From: Pseudobdellovibrionaceae bacterium
GTDB lineage: Bacteria; Bdellovibrionota; Bdellovibrionia; Bdellovibrionales; UBA1609
Assembly (NCBI GenBank): GCA_020635075.1
Contig: JACKAM010000002.1
Coordinates: 806,001 to 870,000 of the forward strand
DNA: 64,000 nucleotides
Direction of reading: 5' to 3'
The notes under the pieces were generated by a model. It saw only the letters and a program-made list of their open reading frames with translations. It was not told the origin of the DNA and searched no databases. How positions within the stretch are numbered: the stretch's first letter is position 1; every line of letters starts with the position of its first letter. This document shows positions 22,757 through 31,752 of this stretch, one piece after another. The translations under genes and the position numbers were made by a program.

Positions 22757-25657
22757 TCACTTCATCGACTGGCGCGCCAGAGTCTCTAGCCTTTGCTCAA
22801 TTTGTTTCTTGTCCGCAGCACCCGGATTGAGTTGAAAATACTGATTGAAGGCCTCTGCTGCTTCATCAAACTTTCCCTCGGCCAGATAGATTTCGCCTTT
22901 TTCGCGATAGATATCCGGCAATCCCGAATCGTACTTGGATGCCTGGTCCAGCATTTTGCCACCCATATCGTAATTACCCATGAGCCTAAAACAGCGGGCC
23001 AAGCGCACATATGTGTCTGCTCCCTGGGGCCGAAGTTTGATGGCCTGGGTGTACTCCCGCGCGCACAAACTGTGCTGATTCATCTTATAGTAAGCCTCAG
23101 CTGCCAACAAATATGCGTCGGCCAGATTGGGATTAATCTTTCTCTCCGCATCTGCATGGTCCAGAGCCTCTTTGGGATCGTTCATCAGCAGTGCGGCTCG
23201 CCCCATGTAGTAGTGGACAAGAGGATGGCGGTTGTTGATGCGTAAAACCCGCTGAAACTGTGTTCTCGCCTGAACCGGCTGCTTGATCTCCAAATAGAGA
23301 AGGCCCGCCTCAAACAGTGGCTCGGTATCCGCCGGATCTAGAATCGCCGCCTTCAACAAAGACTCCAGAGCGGCCTGATTTTCACCAAGAAGCCTCTGAG
23401 CCTTGCCCAACAAGAACCAAGCCTTCTTGGGTTTGTCCTCTATCTCAATCACCTGCTGAAACACCTGGATCGCGAGAGGAAATCTCTCATCTGCCACGTA
23501 CATTTCACCCAGAGCAATGCGGTACTCTGTAACCAGAGGATAGGTACTCACTAGACGCAAAAGATAGTCCAATCCCAGTTCCACACCCTTTGTGGCGGTT
23601 AACGCCTGGGCATAAACGATCTGCCCCTTGCGACTATTGATGTCGATTTCCACGGCTTTGGCTGCATGACGATAAGCTTGTTGTCCCGCCTGCGGGTCAC
23701 CCTTAAGGAGCAGATTGGCCTCAGCCATCAGGATATGGGTTTCCACGTCGGTTTCATAAAGACCCAGGGCCTTTTGTCCGTAGCCTATCGCCGCCTTGGC
23801 ATTCCCCCTTCTGAGTTCCACCAAAGCATAACCCCGAAAGACTTCATAGCTTTTTGGCGCCACCCGATGAGCCTGAGCCAGAATTCGGGCGGCCGCAAGA
23901 AAGTCATATCGCTGGGTGTAGTAATCGGCCAACGTCACGTAAGCATCGATCAACTTGGGATCAGACTTGATCGCCTTGTTGAGCCATTCGATTGCCTCAC
24001 GGCTAAAACTCAAATCCCAAAGGCAACGTGCTGCCTTCATCGCCGCCATGGCATTTTGTTTATCCATTTCCCAAGCGGATTTGTAATGAGCCTGAGCTGA
24101 ATTACAGTCCCCCTCACGAACATACTGATCCCCCTCGTAGACCAGCTGCTGGCTTTTGACTTCGGTCTTCGCCAACTTTTCCTTGCCCCCTAGGGCAACA
24201 ATCAGGTTTTTCGCCTCCATGTTTGTGGAGTCGTGGGAATAGGACTCCTGAGCATGCTTGAGGGCCTGAGAATTATCCTTTCTCATCAGCGAAATCTCCG
24301 CAAGGCCAAAATAAGCGCGAGAAAGGACCGGACCGGGAACTTTTTCACTTGAAGACAGGGCTTCCTGGAGGAGGGCCAACCCCTTGTCCATGTGGTTAAA
24401 GTGTTTAAACTCAATCAAACCCAGCTGAATCTTTGAGATTTTGTGTTGTGGATTGATCTGCAAAATATGACGGTAAATCTTTGCCGCTTGAATTCGATTA
24501 CCCAGTCGCGATTGAAGATCTGCCTCCATCACAAATGCCGTCAGCCAACGGGGGGATAGCTGTTGAGCTGAGTTGAGATAGTTGATCGCCGTTTGAAGTT
24601 CATTCTCCCCTGACAACAGTACCGCCTTAAAAAAGTAAAAAGGAATCGGCGGGTTGGCGGTCGCACTGTAGGTGTCGAGAATTGTCTCTGTCATGCTCTT
24701 TGCTTCGGAATAGCGGCCACGAACCAACAGATCCACAACCCGACAGGTTGCTGCATTTTGCCCCGCAGGGTCCAGACCGCTCACCCTTTGATTGGCAATC
24801 GAAACTGCCTTTAAGTCGTTTGAGTCCTGATAGGAGTAAGGCCACAATTCGTAATAGGTCAGACACAGTAGCGCCAGCATTCCAGGATTTTTCGGGTCAC
24901 CCTCCACCACCTGTAGGAGGTTATTCTGTGCCTTGAGAAGACTCGAGTAGGTTCCCTCCGTATACGCCTGCTGAGCCCGTCTCATTCGGTCAATCAACTG
25001 CTCACGAGTCAGCGGCTTTGTTGCTGCCTGAATGGCTGTCAGGTGAATCCGATCTCCCGTAGGCTTTTTTCCCATTTGGCTGAATATACCAATAACCACT
25101 ATGACGATGGCGACGAAGATCGGGAGCTTTAATCTCTTGGCCCGCTCCTTCTTTATCAACTGTCCCATGTCCATCAGCTCAATGACCGAGTCCGGGCCTG
25201 ATCTGGTCTTTTTTCGCCGATCTGACTTTTTGTCTTCCTCAGGCTTGGCATTCTTGCCAATTGGATCCTGCTCGGAGCTTTCCCGACGAACTTTGCCCCG
25301 CTTTGGGCCCTCAGCCCCCGGCGGCAAATCTCCTGTGGGTGTTAAATTGTCTTCATTGCCGAAGACCACCGTTCTGGCTTTGGATTTAGACTTGCCCTGT
25401 TGTTCACTGACTGGAGTGTACTCGTCGAAATCGACCGGATCATCCTCTCCTGATCCTGCCAGAGCCTCAATGAGGCGATCATAGAACTGAGGCTCTCGAG
25501 AAATGGGAAACCACTCCCCTCCGGGATAAACGGCGATAGATTCCTCACCACTGATTTCCCCGCGGCCAATTTTATACAGCACCTTTTCCGTTGGAAAAGG
25601 TCCCGAGATCCGACCGTCGCCATCTTTGATGATCCAGCGCTTTCGTTGTTTGGCCAT
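22757..25657 (-). CDS. Membrane-anchored GYF_2/TPR-repeat protein
   Basis: 966 residues. Residues about 8-55 resemble the GYF_2 domain (WIIKDGDGRISGPFPTEKVL, then GGEWFPIS). A basic, charged linker follows, then one membrane helix at about residues 180-198 (LPIFVAIVIVVIGIFSQMG). The remaining 750 residues are many tetratricopeptide repeats, for example AWFLLGKAQRLLGENQAALE. The N-terminus is probably cytoplasmic and the TPR solenoid periplasmic, which suits a scaffold for envelope complexes. It follows murA in the same direction. No enzymatic motif is visible. Confidence 0.75.
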   Translation of the reverse strand: MAKQRKRWIIKDGDGRISGPFPTEKVLYKIGRGEISGEESIAVYPGGEWFPISREPQFYDRLIEALAGSGEDDPVDFDEYTPVSEQQGKSKSKARTVVFGNEDNLTPTGDLPPGAEGPKRGKVRRESSEQDPIGKNAKPEEDKKSDRRKKTRSGPDSVIELMDMGQLIKKERAKRLKLPIFVAIVIVVIGIFSQMGKKPTGDRIHLTAIQAATKPLTREQLIDRMRRAQQAYTEGTYSSLLKAQNNLLQVVEGDPKNPGMLALLCLTYYELWPYSYQDSNDLKAVSIANQRVSGLDPAGQNAATCRVVDLLVRGRYSEAKSMTETILDTYSATANPPIPFYFFKAVLLSGENELQTAINYLNSAQQLSPRWLTAFVMEADLQSRLGNRIQAAKIYRHILQINPQHKISKIQLGLIEFKHFNHMDKGLALLQEALSSSEKVPGPVLSRAYFGLAEISLMRKDNSQALKHAQESYSHDSTNMEAKNLIVALGGKEKLAKTEVKSQQLVYEGDQYVREGDCNSAQAHYKSAWEMDKQNAMAAMKAARCLWDLSFSREAIEWLNKAIKSDPKLIDAYVTLADYYTQRYDFLAAARILAQAHRVAPKSYEVFRGYALVELRRGNAKAAIGYGQKALGLYETDVETHILMAEANLLLKGDPQAGQQAYRHAAKAVEIDINSRKGQIVYAQALTATKGVELGLDYLLRLVSTYPLVTEYRIALGEMYVADERFPLAIQVFQQVIEIEDKPKKAWFLLGKAQRLLGENQAALESLLKAAILDPADTEPLFEAGLLYLEIKQPVQARTQFQRVLRINNRHPLVHYYMGRAALLMNDPKEALDHADAERKINPNLADAYLLAAEAYYKMNQHSLCAREYTQAIKLRPQGADTYVRLARCFRLMGNYDMGGKMLDQASKYDSGLPDIYREKGEIYLAEGKFDEAAEAFNQYFQLNPGAADKKQIEQRLETLARQSMK

Positions 25658-25697
25658 TCTATGATTCTAGCAATGATTGCGCGCGGAGGGACCTCTG

Positions 25698-25714
25698 ACC
25701 CTCATGATGAGGGT
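25698..25714. promoter_or_regulatory. 17-bp palindrome between murA and the TPR gene
   Basis: ACCCTCAT and ATGAGGGT flank a single central G. There is no T-run, so an operator is more likely than a terminator. It sits about 40 bp upstream of the TPR gene start. Confidence 0.3.
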
Positions 25715-25745
25715 ACAAACTTCGACCAAAGACTGGCCCAGATTT

Positions 25746-26999
25746 CTACTTAGTTCTCTCGATTTTTGCGCCCAATGAAGACAGTTTGCTTTCGAGATTT
25801 TCATAGCCCCGATCCAGGTGGTAGATGCGACTAACAGTCGTTTCTCCCTGTGCCACCAGTCCAATGAGCACCAAGCAGGCACTGGCCCGAAGGTCAGTCG
25901 CCATAACCGGCGCACCCTGAAGTTTTCCCGGCGTTCCTCTGACAACCGCAACTCGGGTTTTGGGTGTAATATCCGCCCCTAGACGAACAAGCTCTTGAAC
26001 ATGCATAAAGCGATTTTCGAAAACTGACTCTGTGATCACACTGGTTCCCTCTGCCTGAGTCATAAGCGCCATAAACTGAGCCTGCAGGTCAGTGGCAAAC
26101 GCGGGAAAGGGCGCCGTAGTGACATCCACACCCTGCCACCCTGAAGGGGAATGAATGGACACCTGGGTTCCATCGCGCGTGACCCTAAAGCCGCTCTCCT
26201 CCAGTTTTAGTAACAAGGCCTCAATATGATCCACAACACAGTTCTTGACCAAAACCTCTCCGCCAGTAATTGCTCCCGCCATCAGCAGAGTGCCTGCCTC
26301 AATTCGGTCAGGTATGACCTCGTGTTCGGCCGCCTTGAGTTTTTCAACCCCTTCTATTTTTAAAATACTGCTGCCGGCGCCGCTGACCTTTCCACCCATG
26401 GCATTAATGTAATTCGCTAAATCAACAATTTCTGGTTCCTTCGCCGCATTCTCAATGACCGTGGTTCCATCTGCCAGAGCTGCTGCCATCATAATGTTTT
26501 CTGTTCCCCCGACGGTGGGGGAATCAAAAAGAATCGTGGCTCCTTTAAGTCTCTTACACTTACCAATGACATAGCCTTTTTCCGTCCGAATTTCGGCGCC
26601 CATTTCCTTTAGGCCTTCAAGGTGGAGGTTGATTGGCCTGGTCCCGATCGCACACCCCCCCGGCAGACTGACTGTGGCTTCTCCGTAGCGGGCCAGCAAC
26701 GGACCCAAACACAAGATACTTGCCCTCATTTTGCGAACAATATCGTAGTGGGCCTCAAGAGAGTCAGCTTTTCCCACCTGAACAAACACCCGATCACCGC
26801 GCCTCTCCAACTTAGCGCCAAGCGAGTTTAAGAGAAGTGCGGTCGAATCGATATCCATTAGCCTTGGAACATTTCCAAAACTGTGTTCGCCTTCAGCCAA
26901 GAGTGTAGAAAACAAAATCGGTAGCGCAGAGTTTTTTGAGCCTCCGGCGGCCACCTCTCCCTTTAGGGGCGGACTCTTTTTAACGACCATCTTATCCAT
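25746..26999 (-). CDS. murA: UDP-N-acetylglucosamine 1-carboxyvinyltransferase
   Basis: 417 residues, normal length. It performs the first committed step of peptidoglycan synthesis: transfer of enolpyruvate from PEP to UDP-GlcNAc in the cytoplasm. The PEP-binding, fosfomycin-reactive cysteine is present (C116 in LPGGCAIGTRP), as are the N-terminal GGSKNSALPIL and the RIEAGTLLMAGAITGG segment. AGAGGA lies upstream of the ATG. It is followed by the TPR gene and preceded by prmC on the same strand. Confidence 0.97.
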   Translation of the reverse strand: MDKMVVKKSPPLKGEVAAGGSKNSALPILFSTLLAEGEHSFGNVPRLMDIDSTALLLNSLGAKLERRGDRVFVQVGKADSLEAHYDIVRKMRASILCLGPLLARYGEATVSLPGGCAIGTRPINLHLEGLKEMGAEIRTEKGYVIGKCKRLKGATILFDSPTVGGTENIMMAAALADGTTVIENAAKEPEIVDLANYINAMGGKVSGAGSSILKIEGVEKLKAAEHEVIPDRIEAGTLLMAGAITGGEVLVKNCVVDHIEALLLKLEESGFRVTRDGTQVSIHSPSGWQGVDVTTAPFPAFATDLQAQFMALMTQAEGTSVITESVFENRFMHVQELVRLGADITPKTRVAVVRGTPGKLQGAPVMATDLRASACLVLIGLVAQGETTVSRIYHLDRGYENLESKLSSLGAKIERTK

Positions 27000-27023
27000 G
27001 GCAATCCTCTCGACTTGATTCCA

Positions 27024-27899
27024 TTACTTCTTTTTTTTAGCGGTAACCATTCTATCCCATCCGGCTAAATCCCGATAGGATTGAATCCACTCAAAATGAC
27101 CCGAGTCGGCGAGATGTTTACAGACCGCCTCGCCCTGCTTGGCCCCGTGTTCAAGGCAGAGCAATCCACCAGGGCGCAAGAGAGTGACGATTGTCGGAAT
27201 CCACTCTCTGATTTCCTGCAGGCCGTCTTTCCCGGCAAACAGAGCCTGGCTCGGCTCGGTACGCCTGACTTGTGGGCAGACGTGAGGATCAGACTCTGCA
27301 ATGTAGGGCGGGTTAGCCAGGACAATGTCGACCTCACCCATATTCCAATTGGGTGGTAAATTGTTACTACTGAGATCTTGTACTCGACATTGTAAAAAGT
27401 TGGTCTCTCCCTCCAAGCCCAAATTCACACAATTTTGATAACTGACTCGAATCGGAATCTCTCCCGCATCAACAGCCAACAGTTTTCCGCCACAGGCCTT
27501 GAGTAAGGACAATCCCAAACAGCCGCTTCCACAGCCCAAATCGGCAATAACTGGACTCTTGAAACCATGAGAGCGAATCCAACTCTCCCCACACTCAACC
27601 AGCATTTCTGTTTCATTACGCGGAATCAAAACTCCGGGCTGGACCAGAAATCGGTCTCGATAAAAATCCTTGTATCCCAAAATATAGGCGAGTGGTTCAC
27701 CCTTTTGCCTGCGACGCAACAGGCCTTTCAACCGATCTTCACTAAACAGATCCAATTCATCATTGTGCCTTAGAATCAAACTGGATCGCTCACAACTGAG
27801 CACTTCGGCCATGAACATTTCAACTTCAAGACGAGGGCTTTCAATTTGCGCTTGCTTTAAGGTTTCTGTCGCCGAGCTTAAAAACTCCTCGACTTTCAT
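27024..27899 (-). CDS. prmC: Peptide chain release factor N5-glutamine methyltransferase
   Basis: 291 residues. It methylates the GGQ glutamine of release factors. The SAM-binding motif IADLGCGSGCLGLSL and the catalytic NPPY (196-199) are intact, with the family's helical N-terminal domain. It overlaps the prfA stop by 4 bases, implying translational coupling to its substrate gene. Confidence 0.95.
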   Translation of the reverse strand: MKVEEFLSSATETLKQAQIESPRLEVEMFMAEVLSCERSSLILRHNDELDLFSEDRLKGLLRRRQKGEPLAYILGYKDFYRDRFLVQPGVLIPRNETEMLVECGESWIRSHGFKSPVIADLGCGSGCLGLSLLKACGGKLLAVDAGEIPIRVSYQNCVNLGLEGETNFLQCRVQDLSSNNLPPNWNMGEVDIVLANPPYIAESDPHVCPQVRRTEPSQALFAGKDGLQEIREWIPTIVTLLRPGGLLCLEHGAKQGEAVCKHLADSGHFEWIQSYRDLAGWDRMVTAKKKK

Positions 27900-28975
27900 T
27901 GGTGGCCCGCACCCTGTTGCTTAAGTAGCTCCGCTTGAAAATGTGCAATCACTGGCTCAATGACTGGCTCCATATTCCCGCCCATGACCTCAGTGAGAGC
28001 ATGAGTGGTCAAGCCTATGCGGTGGTCGGTAATTCGCGACTGGGGAAAGTTATACGTTCTAATTCGTTCGCTCCGATCGCCCGTTCCAATTTGTGAAAGA
28101 CGGGCGTTCGAGGCTTCGGCCCTAGCCTTTTCCTCTTCAATCGCCATCAACCTTGAATAAAGAACCTTAAGAGCCTGTTCTTTGTTGGACAACTGGGATT
28201 TTCCATCCTGACAACTGACAACCAAGCCGGTTGGCAAGTGAGTCACGCGAACAGCTGAATCCGTTGTGTTCACCGATTGGCCGCCATGGCCGCTAGAGCG
28301 GAAAACATCGATGCGCAACTCGTTAGGATTGATTTTTACACTGACCTCATCAGCTTCGGGCAGCACTGCCACCGTCACCGTTGACGTGTGGATACGCCCT
28401 TGGGATTCCGTCTTAGGAACACGTTGTACTCGGTGCACACCACTTTCAAACTTGAGGCGCGAGTAAACACGATCTCCAGAAATTGAGCCAATGATCTCTT
28501 TATAGCCACCCACGTTTCCTGGAGATGATGACAATAGGGTGACCTTCCAGCCCTGCTTAGAGGCATAATGCGAGTAGGCCGCAAAAAGTTCGGAAGCAAA
28601 AAGGCTGGCCTCATCCCCACCGGCTCCGGCTCGAATTTCGACAATAACGTTTTTGTCATCATTGGGGTCTTTGGGCAAAAGCAAAATCTGCAGTGACTTC
28701 TCCAGGGCTTCCTTTGATTCCTCTAAAGGAGCCAGTTCTTCTTTTGCCAGAGCCCTGAGGTCACTATCACTTTCCTCTTCCAGTATCTCCTTGTTGCCTT
28801 CGATATCCCTAATGACTGTCTTATAATGACGAAATGTCTGAACAATCTCTTCGAGGTTGGCCAGCTCCTTCATGAGGGCGCGAAATTTCTCCTGATTGTC
28901 CGTGATTCCAGGCTCTTGAAGGTTTTGTTGGATTTGCTCGAAGCGCTTTTCCACTTCCTCGAGCTTCGAAAACAT
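27896..28975 (-). CDS. prfA: Peptide chain release factor 1
   Basis: 359 residues from ATG 28975, the usual RF1 length. A GGAG about 8 bp upstream supports this start over upstream in-frame codons. It terminates translation at UAA/UAG. The catalytic GGQ loop (SSGHGGQSVNTTDSAVR) and the segment RVQRVPKTESQGRIHTS are intact. It heads a prfA-prmC pair. Confidence 0.96.
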   Translation of the reverse strand: MFSKLEEVEKRFEQIQQNLQEPGITDNQEKFRALMKELANLEEIVQTFRHYKTVIRDIEGNKEILEEESDSDLRALAKEELAPLEESKEALEKSLQILLLPKDPNDDKNVIVEIRAGAGGDEASLFASELFAAYSHYASKQGWKVTLLSSSPGNVGGYKEIIGSISGDRVYSRLKFESGVHRVQRVPKTESQGRIHTSTVTVAVLPEADEVSVKINPNELRIDVFRSSGHGGQSVNTTDSAVRVTHLPTGLVVSCQDGKSQLSNKEQALKVLYSRLMAIEEEKARAEASNARLSQIGTGDRSERIRTYNFPQSRITDHRIGLTTHALTEVMGGNMEPVIEPVIAHFQAELLKQQGAGHQ

Positions 28976-29188
28976 TTTCTGCTCCGCTTCACTTAGGGTT
29001 TTCGAATTCTTTTTTCTTTGCAGCGAATTTTCAGCCGTGTTAGAAAATTTGTTCCGAAAAATTTTACACACATCGATTGGGGACAAATCCCCAGAGTTAT
29101 CCACACCTGTGGCGCCTTGCGTTTTTTCACGTCCCGTGAAAGCCCCGCATGGGGCCTTTGCTTTTTCTTAAGAATTATCCGCCGCTTA

Positions 29189-30706
29189 TCAGCCACTCAT
29201 GTTGGTGAGGAATTCGTTGTTCGTCTTGCAGTCCTTGAGCTTGTCGATCAAAAACTCCATGCTATCCACAACATTCATCGGTGCTAAAACTTTACGCAAA
29301 ATCCACAGGCGGTTGAGGTCTTCCTTCTTTATCAGCAGGTCTTCTTTTCGAGTTCCCGACTTATTGATGTCCATACAGGGGAAGATTCGTTTTTCCATCA
29401 ACTTCCGATCGAGATTGATCTCCGAGTTACCCGTTCCTTTAAATTCCTCGAAAATCACCTCATCCATGCGTGAACCTGTATCGATCAGGGCTGTGGCAAT
29501 AATTGTAAGGCTACCACCCTCTTCAATATTTCGTGCCGCGCCAAAAAAGCGCTTCGGTTTATGAAGAGCGTTTGAGTCCACACCACCAGAAAGGATCTTT
29601 CCTGATGGCGGTACCACGGTGTTATAAGCGCGGGCCAAACGAGTGATGGAGTCGAGCAAAATCACCACATCGTGCTTGTGCTCAACCAATCGCTTCGCCT
29701 TTTCAATAACCATTTCCGCAACCTGCACGTGGCGAGTCGGGGGCTCGTCAAAGGTCGAGCTCACCACTTCGCCCTTTACCGTGCGAGACATGTCAGTCAC
29801 CTCTTCAGGCCGCTCATCAATCAGAAGCACAATCAATTTTACTTCCGGGTGGTTGGTGGAAATGGCATTGGCAATGTTCTGTAACAAAACAGTCTTGCCC
29901 GTTCTTGGTGGCGCCACGATCAGAGCCCGCTGTCCTTTTCCGAGCGGGGCCATCAAATCCACAACCCGTGTTGTGAACTCGCCTGGCGAGTGCTCCAACT
30001 CCAGCCTTTCCTGGGGATAAAGCGGAGTTAAGTTATCAAACAAGATTTTGTTCTTAGCCTTCTCAGGCGGCTCAAAATTGAGGGCATCGACCTTGAGAAG
30101 AGCAAAGTAACGCTCACCATCCTTCGGTGGTCTGACCGTACCCGTAACCGTGTCACCTGTGCGCAATCCGAACCTGCGGATTTGCGACGGACTCACGTAG
30201 ATATCGTCTGGACCTGGAAGGTAATTGTAGTCCGGCGAACGTAAAAAGCCGTAGCCATCGGGAAGAATCTCTAAAACACCATCACCATAAATATCCCCCA
30301 ACTGAGCCGCTCGCTTGAGAATCCAGAACACCATGTCCTGACGACGCATACCTGCAGCATTTTCAATTTTCAGCTTAAGAGCCAAGGCCGTGAGGTCGCG
30401 AATATCCTTGGACTTTAAGTTCTTCGAACTCAAATCCCGGCGTTCATCGTCCGTCAAATTGATGTCAGATAAATCCACATTCTCATCAATGGGTTCGACT
30501 TCATCCTCGTCACGCATCTGGGCCATGCGATTCTTATTGCTTTGATGATGTCCACCCTTTTTGCCGCCACCATTGCGATTCTTGTTTTTACGAAAATCTT
30601 TTTTACCTCTTGGACGGCCATCGCCTCCACCGCCACCACCGCCCTGCGGACGACCCTCTGGCTTTTCAGAAGCTTCTCTCGGTTGAGGCTCTTTTTCTTC
30701 CGACAT
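29189..30706 (-). CDS. rho: Transcription termination factor Rho
   Basis: 505 residues from ATG 30706, supported by GAGGG upstream. Rho is a hexameric RNA helicase that terminates transcription. The cold-shock RNA-binding fold (LEILPDGYGFLRSPDYNYLP), Walker A APPRTGKTVLLQ at about residue 265, and the Q/R-loop region are present. An additional N-terminal arm of about 75 residues is Gly-rich and very basic (GGGGGGGDGRPRGKKDFRKN). Such disordered arms occur in several Rho lineages and often bind RNA. The gene has a long leader. Confidence 0.96.
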   Translation of the reverse strand: MSEEKEPQPREASEKPEGRPQGGGGGGGDGRPRGKKDFRKNKNRNGGGKKGGHHQSNKNRMAQMRDEDEVEPIDENVDLSDINLTDDERRDLSSKNLKSKDIRDLTALALKLKIENAAGMRRQDMVFWILKRAAQLGDIYGDGVLEILPDGYGFLRSPDYNYLPGPDDIYVSPSQIRRFGLRTGDTVTGTVRPPKDGERYFALLKVDALNFEPPEKAKNKILFDNLTPLYPQERLELEHSPGEFTTRVVDLMAPLGKGQRALIVAPPRTGKTVLLQNIANAISTNHPEVKLIVLLIDERPEEVTDMSRTVKGEVVSSTFDEPPTRHVQVAEMVIEKAKRLVEHKHDVVILLDSITRLARAYNTVVPPSGKILSGGVDSNALHKPKRFFGAARNIEEGGSLTIIATALIDTGSRMDEVIFEEFKGTGNSEINLDRKLMEKRIFPCMDINKSGTRKEDLLIKKEDLNRLWILRKVLAPMNVVDSMEFLIDKLKDCKTNNEFLTNMSG

Positions 30707-31304
30707 GATTCCCTCACTTTTTGGGCTACCACTTTTTTGGTTACGGCCACGCAACCGATGGTTTCCTCTGTAATTGATTTGATCCTTTGGCTCCAAATGA
30801 TGAATTCTGAGGGGTTTCGCCTTAAGAGTGGAATTTATCGGGTTTCCAGCTAACTAAATTGGATAGGATTCTTTAAGCGAAAAAGTCCTCTAATCGAACT
30901 CTTGAGTTACTTGGTAAAAATGGAGATCCAAATCTTGGTTCCCCTTAAGTATGGCCGGGCAACATCCCTTGTCAACGGCCAAAAACGTTAAAATAACGCC
31001 AAGCACTATTGTCGCCTTGAATCTAGACTTCCGCAAGGCTTGTTCGGGCAATTTCCTCGACCATTTCAGCGAATTGAGATTTGTTGCGTAAATCTAGATG
31101 GTTATAGGTGACAAAAGAACCGATTGTATGAAATTTGGCACTGATTTGTCGAATTTCATTGCACCTCTTTGATCCGCCTCAAAACAGCACGCGAAAACCG
31201 GCTTTTTCGTCAAAAAACCTCACACTTGACCAGAAAATTTTTAAACAGGGCCTCAACCTTTCTAGAGTCTAGCCGATAATTTAAATGGTGTGGGAGGGTC
31301 TAGC
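30707..31304. other. 598-bp intergenic region between divergent rho and PilZ genes
   Basis: No gene is supported here. It holds the long rho leader and promoter on the minus strand. On the PilZ side is the short palindrome CTAGAGTCTAG (31262-31272), just before GATAAT, a possible -10 for the PilZ gene. Confidence 0.5.
30947..30975 (-). promoter_or_regulatory. Probable rho promoter
   Basis: On the minus strand a consensus TTGACA (30970-30975) is followed after 17 bp by ATACTT (30947-30952), or after 16 bp by CATACT. This predicts a leader of about 230 nt before the rho ATG, in line with the autogenous attenuation known for rho. Confidence 0.55.
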
Positions 31305-31676
31305 ATGGAGACGAATAATACTACAGTCCCTGCTCCTAGGCTTCCTCTAGCTATGGATGTGGAATACCGACGCAGTTATGCCCGGCATTCCGATAGGGGT
31401 AAGTTGCGCAACATTAGTCTAACAGGAGCATTCCTGGAAACTGATGTTTTGGGCCTGGGAACAAACGACAAACTGATGGTCACCTTCATAGTGAGTGGCC
31501 GCAAAAGAAATGTCACAGCCACTGTCGTGTGGAAAAACGAGAATGGATGTGGCGTGCGCTTTCACCCAACAAATAACAGAGACGTCCAAATCGTGGATGA
31601 CCTCATGTACTTTGTTGAGTCGAAGCGGGAAACTCGCAAGGATGTTTTAGATAGCATTTTTCGCCGAGTCTCCTAG
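31305..31676 (+). CDS. PilZ-domain protein
   Basis: 123 residues from ATG 31305, with GGGAGGG upstream. Nearly the whole protein is one PilZ domain, a cyclic-di-GMP receptor fold. The motif order YRRSYARHSDRGKLRNISLTGAFLE contains an Arg-rich start and an N-x-S-x-x-G motif. The first Arg pair is less regular than the canonical RxxxR, so ligand binding is likely but not certain. Stand-alone single-domain PilZ proteins usually act as adaptors. Confidence 0.8.
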   Translation: METNNTTVPAPRLPLAMDVEYRRSYARHSDRGKLRNISLTGAFLETDVLGLGTNDKLMVTFIVSGRKRNVTATVVWKNENGCGVRFHPTNNRDVQIVDDLMYFVESKRETRKDVLDSIFRRVS

Positions 31677-31695
31677 AGAGCATTGAAAGCCAAGT

Positions 31696-31728
31696 AAAAA
31701 AAAGAGCACCCAGGGTGCTCTTTTTTTT
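31696..31728. terminator. Bidirectional terminator
   Basis: AAAAAAAAGAGCACCC and GGGTGCTCTTTTTTTT form a hairpin with A8/T8 tails between the convergent PilZ and LysM genes. Confidence 0.9.
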
Positions 31729-31752
31729 GCCATCCTCGACGAAAGTCGGGGC

